Positions 56,513 through 64,000 of a stretch of 64,000 bases of DNA are shown piece by piece. The notes under the pieces are model-generated. The model saw nothing but the letters and a program-made list of their open reading frames with translations. It ran no database searches and was not told the DNA's origin. The DNA is taken from assembly GCA_003129525.1 (NCBI GenBank), contig CP029329.1, positions 3,780,001 through 3,844,000 of the forward strand. Direction: 5' to 3'. Source of the stretch: Clostridium beijerinckii. GTDB taxonomy: Bacteria > Bacillota > Clostridia > Clostridiales > Clostridiaceae. Within the stretch, counting starts at the first letter, position 1, and the number at the start of each line of letters is the position of its first letter. Position numbers and translations under genes: made by a program.

Positions 56513-57694
56513 CTACTTTGTTAAATAGTTGAATGCTGCCAAAGCTTGAATAGAAACTCCAATTGGTAGACAATCTTCATCTATATTAAATAAATTGCTA
56601 TGAGCAGGTTCTGTAGTTTTCTTTTCTTTGTTACCTGATCCTAAGAAATAGAATGCTGAAGGCCTTTCATTTGCAAAGTATGCAAAACTTTCAACTCCCA
56701 TTTTAGGTGCCCTTTGCTCTAAAACATTTTCCTTACCTATAACTACACTTGCAGACTCTGTTATTAAATCTACAAATTCATCATTATTATAAAGACAAGG
56801 ATAACTTTCATCTACATTTATTTCTGCCTTTGCCCTTGACATAGTTGCAATTCCATCTACAATTTCATTTAATCTTTTTATAGCAAATATTCTATCTTCC
56901 TTAGTCATTGTTCTGATCATTCCACTTAAGGTAGCTTCTCCTGGAATAATATTTTGAGCTGTTCCTGCATGAAGCGTTCCAACAGTTATAACAATTGGAT
57001 TTACCGGAGCTATTTCTCGGCTTACTATTGTTTGAAGTGCTATTACAATATGACTTGCTATAACTATAGGATCAACAGTTGTATGAGGTGATGCTCCATG
57101 ACCTCCTTGACCTATTATTTTTATGCTGAATGGATTTGATGCAGCATTAACCACACCCTTTTTTATTTTTATAGTGCCACATTCTGTTTCTTCATCCACA
57201 TGAAGCCCAAGAATACAATCAACCCTTGGATTTTCTAGAATTTCTTCGCTTATCATATGCTGAGCTCCACCTGTAGTTTCTTCTGCTGGTTCAAATAATA
57301 ACTTTACAGTTCCTGAAAATTTGTCTTTATTATCATTTAATATCTTTCCAGCACCCATAAGTATTGTTGTGTGAGCATCATGACCACAAGCATGCATCTT
57401 ACCCTCAATCTTAGACTTAAAATCACAAGTTTTCATATCTTTAATAGGAAGTGCATCTATATCTCCTCTTAAAGCTATAGTTTTATTATTTCCTTCTTTT
57501 GTCCCTTTTATAATTCCACATACTCCTGTTTTTGCTACTTCAATATACGGAATTTCATTAGCTTTTAAGAAATCTTTAATAACTTTGGATGTTCTAATTT
57601 CCTCAAATCCGATTTCAGGATGTTCATGTAAATCTCTTCTTATTTGTATAAGTTCATCTTTTATATCCTCAGCTTCTTTTTTAAAATCTATCAC
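56513..57694 (-). CDS. M20-family amidohydrolase/carboxypeptidase
   Basis: A 393-residue metallo-amidohydrolase of the HipO/AmhX type. Metal and catalytic motifs are RRDLHEHPEIGFEE, MHACGHDAHTTILMGAG, FEPAEETTGGAQ and LGLHVD. The lid domain holds GQGGHGASPHTTVDP. It cleaves acyl groups from N-acyl amino acids or similar amides. I start at GTG 57694 (GGAGG ten bases upstream, product MIDFKKEAEDIK); the ATG 24 bases upstream overlaps that site. It is monocistronic. Confidence 0.93.
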   Translation of the reverse strand: MIDFKKEAEDIKDELIQIRRDLHEHPEIGFEEIRTSKVIKDFLKANEIPYIEVAKTGVCGIIKGTKEGNNKTIALRGDIDALPIKDMKTCDFKSKIEGKMHACGHDAHTTILMGAGKILNDNKDKFSGTVKLLFEPAEETTGGAQHMISEEILENPRVDCILGLHVDEETECGTIKIKKGVVNAASNPFSIKIIGQGGHGASPHTTVDPIVIASHIVIALQTIVSREIAPVNPIVITVGTLHAGTAQNIIPGEATLSGMIRTMTKEDRIFAIKRLNEIVDGIATMSRAKAEINVDESYPCLYNNDEFVDLITESASVVIGKENVLEQRAPKMGVESFAYFANERPSAFYFLGSGNKEKKTTEPAHSNLFNIDEDCLPIGVSIQALAAFNYLTK

Positions 57695-57778
57695 TCTATT
57701 AGTTCCTCCATAATTCATTTTTTTATTTTCAAAACAAATACTTCATACTACCAACTTAATTCTCATACATATTAAATA

Positions 57779-57795
57779 AAATAACAAGCCAAAGA
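57779..57795. repeat. Fragment of the AATAACAAG repeat family
   Basis: AAAATAACAAGCCAAAGAT matches the left end of the repeat at 51720 (AAAAATAACAAGTCAAAGATG) with one substitution, then stops near the end of the FtsA-like gene. Confidence 0.5.
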
Positions 57796-57801
57796 TATAT
57801 A

Positions 57802-59910
57802 TTAAATAACACTCCAAAAAACTTCTATTATATCTCCGTCTTTTATGTTTGCTGTATATGATGATTTTTCTCCATTTAAATTTAAATTAATTATTCCTTT
57901 TGCTATTGTTAAATCAAAATCTATATAATCAAATATATCTACAATTATATATTGTAATTTTCCCTTTAATGTTGTATTTTGTCCATTTATATTTACTGTT
58001 ATACTAGAAAATCCTTCTTTAGTAATTGCCACTTCATTTTGAGTTGTCATTTCAGTTTTATTTGGATTATTAATATAGTCAAATTTTATATTTTCATCAT
58101 TATTATCTTCTGTTATATCATCTATATTATTTTCAAAATCTTTAACCTCTTCTGACAATTGACTTTCTTTAGGATTTTTAATTTGTTTTATAATATAATC
58201 TCCTTCGCAAATTTCATAATTGTCTTCTAAGATGCTTTCCTCTTTAAGTAAATTCACATCCTCTTTTAAGATATATTTTTTAAAATCACATACTTTGCAA
58301 GGCAAAAACACTTTTACTTCATCACCATTGCTTATTACATAATCTAAATCTCCTTTTTTCCCATTAACAAATATTACCGGATCGATATTTATAATTTTTC
58401 CATCTAAATAAATAGAAATTGAATTTATGTTCTTAATATGCTGTGATAATCTTGGTTGTGAATCTTTTCCATTCTGTGCATATTCTAATGTAATATTATC
58501 ACTTGCTTTTACTTCTGTTTCAAGAGTTGCTTCTTGCCCATTAATTGTAATTTTAGCATTAGTTCCATATTCACCAAAAACAATTCTTTTACATCCATTA
58601 TAATTAAATCTAACGCTTTTCCCATTTTTGCTTATTAATAATGAAGGATTTATTCCAGCTTGAAGTAATACATCCATTATAGTATGTTTATGAGAATTAA
58701 ATAAACTAATTGGGTCATTATTTAAAATCACATCAATAAAATCATTACCTAAACTTCTTATTGCAGTTAAAGCTATTCCAAGAACAGTTACTCCAGCTGA
58801 ACCCAATACATTGTCTGAAACACATTCTGTAACTGCTTGTCTATCTTTAATGGCAATTCTTTGAGGTTGCAATTTCAACTTATCTGCAATTGTTTCTAAA
58901 ATACCTGGTGTGTGCGCTCCACCACCTACTAAAAACACAGCACTAGGAGCTTTGTCACCATTTAATTCTAAAATCTTCTTAGAAATTTCTTCCGATACTT
59001 TATTAACTATGACACTAACTAATTTAAATACATTTTCTGATAATATTGTATTTTCAATACCAAAAATATCAGTATATGTTACTTCTTTTTCTTTTCCAAT
59101 AGATTTTTTTATATTTTCAGCAGTATTAAATTCAACTAAATATTCTTGAACAATAGCTTCTGTAATTTCATCGCCTGCCATTGGAACCATTCCATAAGCT
59201 GAAATGCTTTCTTTATAGCTTATTGCTATATCTGATGTGCCCGCACCAATATCTACTAATGCAATATTTAAAAGTCTTAAATTCCTTGGGATTGCAGCTT
59301 CCATTGCTGCTATTGGTTCTAATGTTAAATTTACAACTTTTAAATTAACCTTATTCATCACTGAATAAAGAGAGTCAATTACAGATCTCGGTAAAAATGT
59401 CGCAATAACTTCTTCTCCAATATTTTGACCCTTATGTCCAATTAAATTAGATATTAAAAATCCATTTAAATAAAAACTTTTTACTGAATAACCAACACAA
59501 TATAATTTTCCTTCAGTTGTAGCAGCTATTTCTCCTTCTGCTTTTTTTACAGCACTTAATTCAAGACTTCGTACAATTTCTTTATCCACTTCTTCATCTT
59601 CATTAAGTTCAATATCTGCTTTTATATCAACCGTTCTTAAAAATCTACCTGCTGCTGCAATAGATACTTCATTTAATTGTATTTGAAGTTCTTCTTCCAG
59701 ATAAGCTTTAACTTTTTGAACAACTGATGCAACTAGCGTAATATCATGTATTTGACCATCTATCATAGCTCTTTCTTCATGTTCTAAGTATTTCTCACAT
59801 ACTACGTGGAACTTCTTATCCTTTATTATACCTACTGTTCCTATAATTGATCTTGTCCCTATATCTAAGGCAAAAATTATATCTTTTTGATTAAATCTTT
59901 TCAATTCCAT
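57802..59910 (-). CDS. FtsA-like actin-fold protein with long C-terminal extension
   Basis: A 702-residue protein. Residues 10-385 have the FtsA/actin ATPase fold: FALDIGTRSIIGTVGII (phosphate 1), SHS2-like inserted domain with AAAGRFLRTVDIKA, NIALVDIGAGTSDIAI (phosphate 2) and AVFLVGGGAHTPGI (adenosine motif). True FtsA is about 410-440 residues; here another 315 follow, containing beta-rich modules (ITINGQEATLETEVKASDNI, GKIINIDPVIFVNGKKG, a C-terminal ubiquitin-like GKLQYIIVDIFDYIDF). No amphipathic FtsA membrane tail is at the end. It is not near ftsZ, so this is a paralogue of unknown role in division or sporulation. Confidence 0.82.
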   Translation of the reverse strand: MELKRFNQKDIIFALDIGTRSIIGTVGIIKDKKFHVVCEKYLEHEERAMIDGQIHDITLVASVVQKVKAYLEEELQIQLNEVSIAAAGRFLRTVDIKADIELNEDEEVDKEIVRSLELSAVKKAEGEIAATTEGKLYCVGYSVKSFYLNGFLISNLIGHKGQNIGEEVIATFLPRSVIDSLYSVMNKVNLKVVNLTLEPIAAMEAAIPRNLRLLNIALVDIGAGTSDIAISYKESISAYGMVPMAGDEITEAIVQEYLVEFNTAENIKKSIGKEKEVTYTDIFGIENTILSENVFKLVSVIVNKVSEEISKKILELNGDKAPSAVFLVGGGAHTPGILETIADKLKLQPQRIAIKDRQAVTECVSDNVLGSAGVTVLGIALTAIRSLGNDFIDVILNNDPISLFNSHKHTIMDVLLQAGINPSLLISKNGKSVRFNYNGCKRIVFGEYGTNAKITINGQEATLETEVKASDNITLEYAQNGKDSQPRLSQHIKNINSISIYLDGKIINIDPVIFVNGKKGDLDYVISNGDEVKVFLPCKVCDFKKYILKEDVNLLKEESILEDNYEICEGDYIIKQIKNPKESQLSEEVKDFENNIDDITEDNNDENIKFDYINNPNKTEMTTQNEVAITKEGFSSITVNINGQNTTLKGKLQYIIVDIFDYIDFDLTIAKGIINLNLNGEKSSYTANIKDGDIIEVFWSVI

Positions 59911-59936
59911 ATAAACACAACCTTTATTGCTTTATT

Positions 59937-59953
59937 TATCCGATAGCTAGCAT
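59937..59953. repeat. 17-bp repeat TTTATCCGATAGCTAGC, copy 2, and hairpin
   Basis: An exact match to 977-993, again just upstream of a minus-strand start codon. It is followed by a TCCCAC/GTGGGA hairpin (about 59964-59984). Further on, ATTATCTCA and TGAGATAAT pair across 60157-60197. The rest of 59911-60378 is AT-rich with no gene. Confidence 0.55.
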
Positions 59954-60314
59954 CCGTAACACTCCCACCTTTTCAAGTGGGATATTATATCTTCTTGTTA
60001 TCTTTTTATATGCCTAAATCTACTATAAATTATATATTATATACTAAATTCATACAATCACCTAAAGGATTTGTTTACACTTTTTTCTATAAGGTTCAAC
60101 TAGATTCAAGTAGAATTTTATATTCTATGTAAATTTAGTTAAACTTGTAATCTTAAGGATTATCTCACCTATTAAAACAAAATATGAGATAATTCTAACT
60201 TATTTACTTATTGTCCTTCCTCTGCTAAAATAATATAGTCATGATAAATGAGCAATTAGCTATACTAATATATTTAACTACTAACACTTATGTGAAATCT
60301 GTAAAAATTATTTA

Positions 60315-60355
60315 AGGCACTATCATACTAATTTGTTATTCTCTTAAATGTGCCT
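60315..60355. repeat. Short AGGCAC-family repeat
   Basis: AGGCAC (60315-60320) and GTGCCT (60350-60355) enclose 29 bases including ATTTGTTATTCTCTTAAAT, similar to the right half of the complete copy. It ends just before the ribosome binding site of the next gene. Confidence 0.6.
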
Positions 60356-60378
60356 AAAAATTAAAAAGGTGGGATAAT

Positions 60379-61008
60379 ATGCAAAATAGATCTAATACAT
60401 CTTTATTAAAAAATACGTATTTAGATGCTTATCATGCCGTAGAGGCTTGTTTAATACAGCATAATTTTGGTCTTTTATTTTCAAGAAAAGTAGAAAATCA
60501 AGTTTTTGATATTATGATTACAGCTCAAAATCAAAAAGTTCCAGTTAAAAAACTAGAATGTCATAAAGATTTGAATAAATTTTGTGATGATTTAATAAAT
60601 GAATATAATAAATCTATTTCAATTATGCAACAAATTATTGAAGGAATATTTACTTTTTCATTACTCGTTTTCTTTTTTACTTTACTAGATGTAATATTTG
60701 AAAAAGGAGTATTAAAAAGTACATTAATAACTTGTCTATTAATCTTCATAGGATATTTTATTTCAAATACAATTTTAAGATTTAAAAAAAGTGTTACTTC
60801 TAAAATACGATCCCTTTTGATTTTGGGGATTGTACTAATCCCGTTTGTGTTAATGTCTTTCTTAAAAATCAAATTTGATTTATTAACTACAACCTTATCC
60901 TTTCCTAATAGCCTATTTTTAGTTCTATTAACTTGTGGAATTTCAGTAGTTTTTTACTTAATACTTTCAAAAAAATATGATTTATTTATATTTATAAAAA
61001 GTAATTAA
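60379..61008 (+). CDS. Hypothetical membrane protein
   Basis: A 209-residue protein. Residues 1-80 are soluble and mixed (NTYLDAYHAVEACLIQHNFG, FDIMITAQNQKVPVKKLECH). The remainder has four hydrophobic helices (FTFSLLVFFFTLLDVIF, LITCLLIFIGYFISN, SLLILGIVLIPFVLMSF, LFLVLLTCGISVVFYLIL). AAAGGTGGG precedes the ATG, so expression is likely. I do not recognise the family. It is monocistronic and converges with the hydrogenase-like kinase across a shared hairpin. Confidence 0.7.
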   Translation: MQNRSNTSLLKNTYLDAYHAVEACLIQHNFGLLFSRKVENQVFDIMITAQNQKVPVKKLECHKDLNKFCDDLINEYNKSISIMQQIIEGIFTFSLLVFFFTLLDVIFEKGVLKSTLITCLLIFIGYFISNTILRFKKSVTSKIRSLLILGIVLIPFVLMSFLKIKFDLLTTTLSFPNSLFLVLLTCGISVVFYLILSKKYDLFIFIKSN

Positions 61009-61079
61009 TTTTACCTAAAATATTTAATAATAATAGTTTATTTCTATTCTTTATGTCTCTAAAGCATCTATATATAATA

Positions 61080-61128
61080 AAAAGATAGCAGATATGTTTA
61101 TATAAAAAACTATCTACTATCTTTATTT
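61080..61128. terminator. Bidirectional terminator
   Basis: AAAGATAGCAGATA pairs with TATCTACTATCTTT with one mismatch, followed by ATTTT on the plus strand and TTTATTAT on the minus strand. It lies between converging genes. Confidence 0.7.
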
Positions 61129-61157
61129 TCACATTTAAATTTTGGGTTTAAAACTGA

Positions 61158-63275
61158 CTATAAGTATATATCTGAGAATTCAATATCTACTGTTTCAGTA
61201 CTATTTTTTTCACAAAGTATATGTTTTCCTATGTCCGAGGATAGTTTGTTGTCTTCACTATCAAAAGGAAATGTTACTAAAAATTCAGTTCCCTCATTAA
61301 GTTTACTTCTACAAGTTATAGTGCCCCCTTGAATTTCCACAAGAGATTTTACAATAGATAAACCTATACCACTACCTTCATTTTTTCTAGATAAACTTGT
61401 GTCAACTTTTTTGAATCTCTCAAAAACTTTTTTCTGCATTTCTTCTGGTATACCTATTCCATCATCTTTTACACTAACAACCATGTTATTTTGATCTGTT
61501 TTATAGATATAAACCTTAATAGTACCATTTTCTTTTCCATACTTCACTGAGTTAGATAACAGATTTAACATTATTCTTTCTATTGAATTAGCATCAAATT
61601 TGAAATATAATTCTTCCATTTCTGTATCAAAAACTAAATTTATTTTCTTATTTTCCGCATAAGTTGTAATTGACAAGGTTATATTTTCAATTATACTTAT
61701 AATATTTCCAACTACAAATAATGGTTTAAAGAAACCAGCTTCTATTTTGGATAAATCAATAATATTGTTGACTAATCTTATTAATCTCAAGCAGTTTTGT
61801 TTAATTATTTTATTATACTTTATAATATCATCTATGGTTAAATTGTCATAATATTTCATTTCCATTTGCAAAACAGAATAAATAACATTTAATGGAGTTC
61901 TTAACTCATGAGATATATTTGTAAAGAATTCATTTCTTTCTTCTAATAAATGATGTTCATTAATTACTTCTTTCTTATTATAATCAATGCAGTTAGACCA
62001 TACATTCAATCCGTTATAAATACATTTAGCCATAGTTTTACAAGAACCGTAGCCGCATGCTGAACAGTTAATATTTCTCGACTCTTCACTTAGCTTGTTC
62101 ATTTTAATGAATATTTCATCATATTGTTTATCAGAAGGTTCAATTATATCATCAACAATAATATTTTTGTTATATAATCTTTTAAAATCTTGAAGTTTTA
62201 AATTTTTATCGAAATAATTATGTAACCAATTAAATTTCTTCCGAATTAACTTTCCGCCTTTGTCTGTTTTTTTTATCTTCTTTAGCTTATCGAATTTATA
62301 ATCAACTTCATCTATAGTAGTAGAATTTTCATACTTATTACAGGTGCCTGTACCAAAATTACAACCGTAAGAACAATTAAGAATATCTACAACTAATGGT
62401 ATTTGTTTGTTGCTTTTTAAATTGTTATTATAGTCTTCAAGGTATTTATACGCATTGTGTGGACCGTTTATTTGTCTTATCCAAGCATCTTTTATATGTA
62501 GCTCAATATTTTCCTTAAGTCCTCCTGGTCTGCTGAAAAGAAACCCTAAACTACATCCTATATCATCAAATTTACCTTCCTCATATTGAGATAAATCTAT
62601 GTGCTTAGCTTCCAAATATTCTGTAAGTTTTTTAAAGGTTACATTGTATTTTACATAACCATACGTATTTATATCATTAATTTCATCAGCTTTTGCCACA
62701 CAGGGAGATAAAAATGCAATATCATCATGTATATTGGCATATTTTTTCATATAAATAGCTGTACACATCATTGGACTATGTACAGGTGCAAGTTTATCAA
62801 TTAACTCTGGTTGATATTTTTGTATGTAATTAACTATTGGAGGACATGGTTGTGCTATCATGGTATTCAAATTATCTTTTTTCATTGTTCTTAAATATGC
62901 CCAAACAGTTATATCAGCACCAAAGGATACATCATAAATAAGGTTTACCCCTAGATTTTTTAAGTAACCTAATAATTTTTTATATTCATCAAAGTTTACT
63001 ATAAGAGATGGCGCAGCAATTATTGATATTTTCTTTCCATTGCATAGATCTTGAAAAAATCTTTCTGTATCATCTTTGAAGTCTCTAGCATTATGATCAC
63101 AAACTTTAATACATTTTCCACAATGAATGCATTTTTCAGTATTTATTTTTATTTTATTATTTCCATCAACAAGATAAACAATGTTAGCACCAGTAACTGG
63201 ACAATTAGTAAGGCATTTATTACAGCCTACGCACTTTTCCTCATTTGAGTATATTTGTTCTACAAAGTTGTACAT
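61158..63275 (-). CDS. [FeFe]-hydrogenase-like sensor histidine kinase
   Basis: A 705-residue cytoplasmic fusion protein. Residues 15-25 and 49-59 are two [4Fe-4S] ferredoxin motifs (CVGCNKCLTNC, CIHCGKCIKVC). Residues 80-320 resemble the large domain of [FeFe] hydrogenase, with degenerate H-cluster loops: IAQPCPP (Cys144), LSPCVAKADE (Cys192), and LNCSYGCNFGTGTC (Cys301, Cys305, Cys312). A further Fe-S motif CSACGYGSC (404-412, plus Cys418, Cys429) follows. Then comes a histidine kinase: His456 in FTNISHELRTPLN, N box NLLSNSVKYG, DDGIGIP (604-610) and GSGIGLS (634-640). AGGAGG precedes the ATG. It probably senses H2 or redox state; no response regulator gene is adjacent. Confidence 0.9.
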   Translation of the reverse strand: MYNFVEQIYSNEEKCVGCNKCLTNCPVTGANIVYLVDGNNKIKINTEKCIHCGKCIKVCDHNARDFKDDTERFFQDLCNGKKISIIAAPSLIVNFDEYKKLLGYLKNLGVNLIYDVSFGADITVWAYLRTMKKDNLNTMIAQPCPPIVNYIQKYQPELIDKLAPVHSPMMCTAIYMKKYANIHDDIAFLSPCVAKADEINDINTYGYVKYNVTFKKLTEYLEAKHIDLSQYEEGKFDDIGCSLGFLFSRPGGLKENIELHIKDAWIRQINGPHNAYKYLEDYNNNLKSNKQIPLVVDILNCSYGCNFGTGTCNKYENSTTIDEVDYKFDKLKKIKKTDKGGKLIRKKFNWLHNYFDKNLKLQDFKRLYNKNIIVDDIIEPSDKQYDEIFIKMNKLSEESRNINCSACGYGSCKTMAKCIYNGLNVWSNCIDYNKKEVINEHHLLEERNEFFTNISHELRTPLNVIYSVLQMEMKYYDNLTIDDIIKYNKIIKQNCLRLIRLVNNIIDLSKIEAGFFKPLFVVGNIISIIENITLSITTYAENKKINLVFDTEMEELYFKFDANSIERIMLNLLSNSVKYGKENGTIKVYIYKTDQNNMVVSVKDDGIGIPEEMQKKVFERFKKVDTSLSRKNEGSGIGLSIVKSLVEIQGGTITCRSKLNEGTEFLVTFPFDSEDNKLSSDIGKHILCEKNSTETVDIEFSDIYL

Positions 63276-63416
63276 TTATAATTCCTCCTAAAAGCTAGTG
63301 AGTTTTATTTGGAGTTACTAGAAATTATTGTCTACACTTAACAAAAACTACTTTGAAATGTTTACTGTTTTTGTCATACATAACTCTCCTTCAATTAACT
63401 AGACTTTGCACTTTAA

Positions 63417-63463
63417 AGGGACAGTAAATAGTTTTAGCGTTTACACAAAACTATCTACCGTCA
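63417..63463 (-). terminator. Terminator of the cell-wall-binding gene
   Basis: A 16-bp stem (63420-63435 with 63447-63462), fully paired when two G-U pairs are allowed, lies 13 bases after the stop codon of the minus-strand gene. The T-tract is weak. The remaining spacer to 63275 shows nothing else notable. Confidence 0.6.
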
Positions 63464-63475
63464 CTTATTATATTA

Positions 63476-64000
63476 CTATTTCACCCAAGCACCATTTACA
63501 TCCAGCTTATAACCATCTATTGTAGTATTTTTAGCCATCTTTCCTGATGATTGTAGGTAATACCAATTTCCATCTGCATCTTTAATCCAACTTATTTTCA
63601 TTTTTCCATTGTTATCTAAGTAATACCAGTTTTGATCTGTATCTCTATACCAACCTGTTTTCATTTTCCCATAATCATCTAAATAATACCAGTTTTTATC
63701 CGTATCTTTCAACCAACCTTTTTTCATATTTCCATCGTTATCTAAATAGTGCCATGCTCCATTTTCATTTTTCCATCCTTTATGAAATCCATTATTTCCA
63801 GTACTATTTTTATCTCTCCAACCGTTATGAAGACCATTGTTTCCATCAAAATTACCTTTTTCTTGTGTTGCATCTGTTCTAACAATCTTTAAATTGTATG
63901 TTTTTGTATTATCGTCATCTTCAGTATTTTCTACTTTAATTGTATATTGATTATAATCAGAGCTAGAATAGACTTTATTCTCATCATATTCATCTTTATA
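63476..64000 (-). CDS. Cell-wall-binding repeat protein, C-terminal part (start outside window)
   Basis: The frame stays open to the right edge, so 174 C-terminal residues are seen. The first part (NQYTIKVENTEDDDNTKTYN followed by LKIVRT) looks like a cadherin-like beta-sandwich domain common in clostridial surface proteins. After an Asn/Gly-rich linker come about four 20-residue choline-binding-type repeats, GWxKDTDxNWYYLDxxGKMK. These repeats hold exported proteins on teichoic-acid-decorated walls. The end GYKLDVNGAWVK is the usual last half-repeat. The enzymatic part, if any, is outside the window. Confidence 0.88.
   Translation of the reverse strand, partial: YKDEYDENKVYSSSDYNQYTIKVENTEDDDNTKTYNLKIVRTDATQEKGNFDGNNGLHNGWRDKNSTGNNGFHKGWKNENGAWHYLDNDGNMKKGWLKDTDKNWYYLDDYGKMKTGWYRDTDQNWYYLDNNGKMKISWIKDADGNWYYLQSSGKMAKNTTIDGYKLDVNGAWVK

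Overview
This is AT-rich DNA from a spore-forming, strictly anaerobic, saccharolytic Clostridium. A relative of the C. beijerinckii / C. butyricum group is my best guess, inferred from gene content and repeat style rather than from any search. The support is: reverse rubrerythrin, a Na+-type V-ATPase operon, SpoVB and a Spo0E-like protein, HPr kinase, an [FeFe]-hydrogenase-like sensor kinase, B12-dependent methionine synthase split into two genes, a T-box and a SAM-I riboswitch, and strong AGGAGG ribosome binding sites with frequent TTG/GTG starts. I found no rRNA, tRNA or CRISPR array.

Layout. 1-4.8 kb: the start of a soluble chemotaxis receptor gene, an IS1182-type element with a 4-bp target duplication, and a solitary pstS with a Pho-box-like promoter. 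4.8-9.9 kb: two MATE exporters, a 50-codon gene, an HNH-like gene without a normal start codon, and reverse rubrerythrin. 10.2-16.7 kb: a DUF5685 / J-domain / membrane protein cluster, a short pyruvate-kinase-like gene, a lipoprotein, and T-box(Asn)-controlled asnB. 16.7-20.7 kb: a HTH-PBP regulator divergent from modABC. 21-31.9 kb: PHP phosphoesterase, M18 peptidase-hprK-DUF896 operon, Spo0E-like gene, 6S RNA, small acidic proteins, a NiaX-like transporter subunit, an MBL hydrolase, and metH with its reactivation gene behind a SAM-I riboswitch. 31.9-41.6 kb: TagO-like transferase and the nine-gene ntpHIKECFABD operon. 41.9-50 kb: a decayed sugar kinase gene, a secreted 5'-nucleotidase, a TudS-like desulfidase facing an ECF S-component, a B12/radical-SAM gene with a methyltransferase-like partner, and a second insertion sequence. 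50-64 kb: an anchored beta-propeller protein, SpoVB, a MurJ/YtgP-like flippase, an RluA synthase, an M20 amidohydrolase, a 702-residue FtsA-like protein, a membrane protein, a hydrogenase/histidine-kinase fusion, and the C-terminus of a cell-wall-binding repeat protein.

Intergenic space is unusually structured. One palindromic family (ends AGGCAC...GTGCCT, inner ends AATAACAAGTC...GACTTGTTATT) occurs in at least eight full or partial copies, some overlapping stop codons or serving as terminators. There is also a 200-bp foldback, a 159-bp element with 16-bp inverted ends, a larger two-copy repeat and a three-unit 59-bp tandem array of small hairpins.

The most interesting items are the cytoplasmic hydrogenase-like histidine kinase, the desulfidase plus ECF pair (possible uptake and desulfuration of a thio-compound), the mod regulator with a perfect 9-1-9 palindrome at its own promoter, the second insertion sequence that has cut an operon from its likely promoter, and the HNH-like gene with an apparent ATA start.
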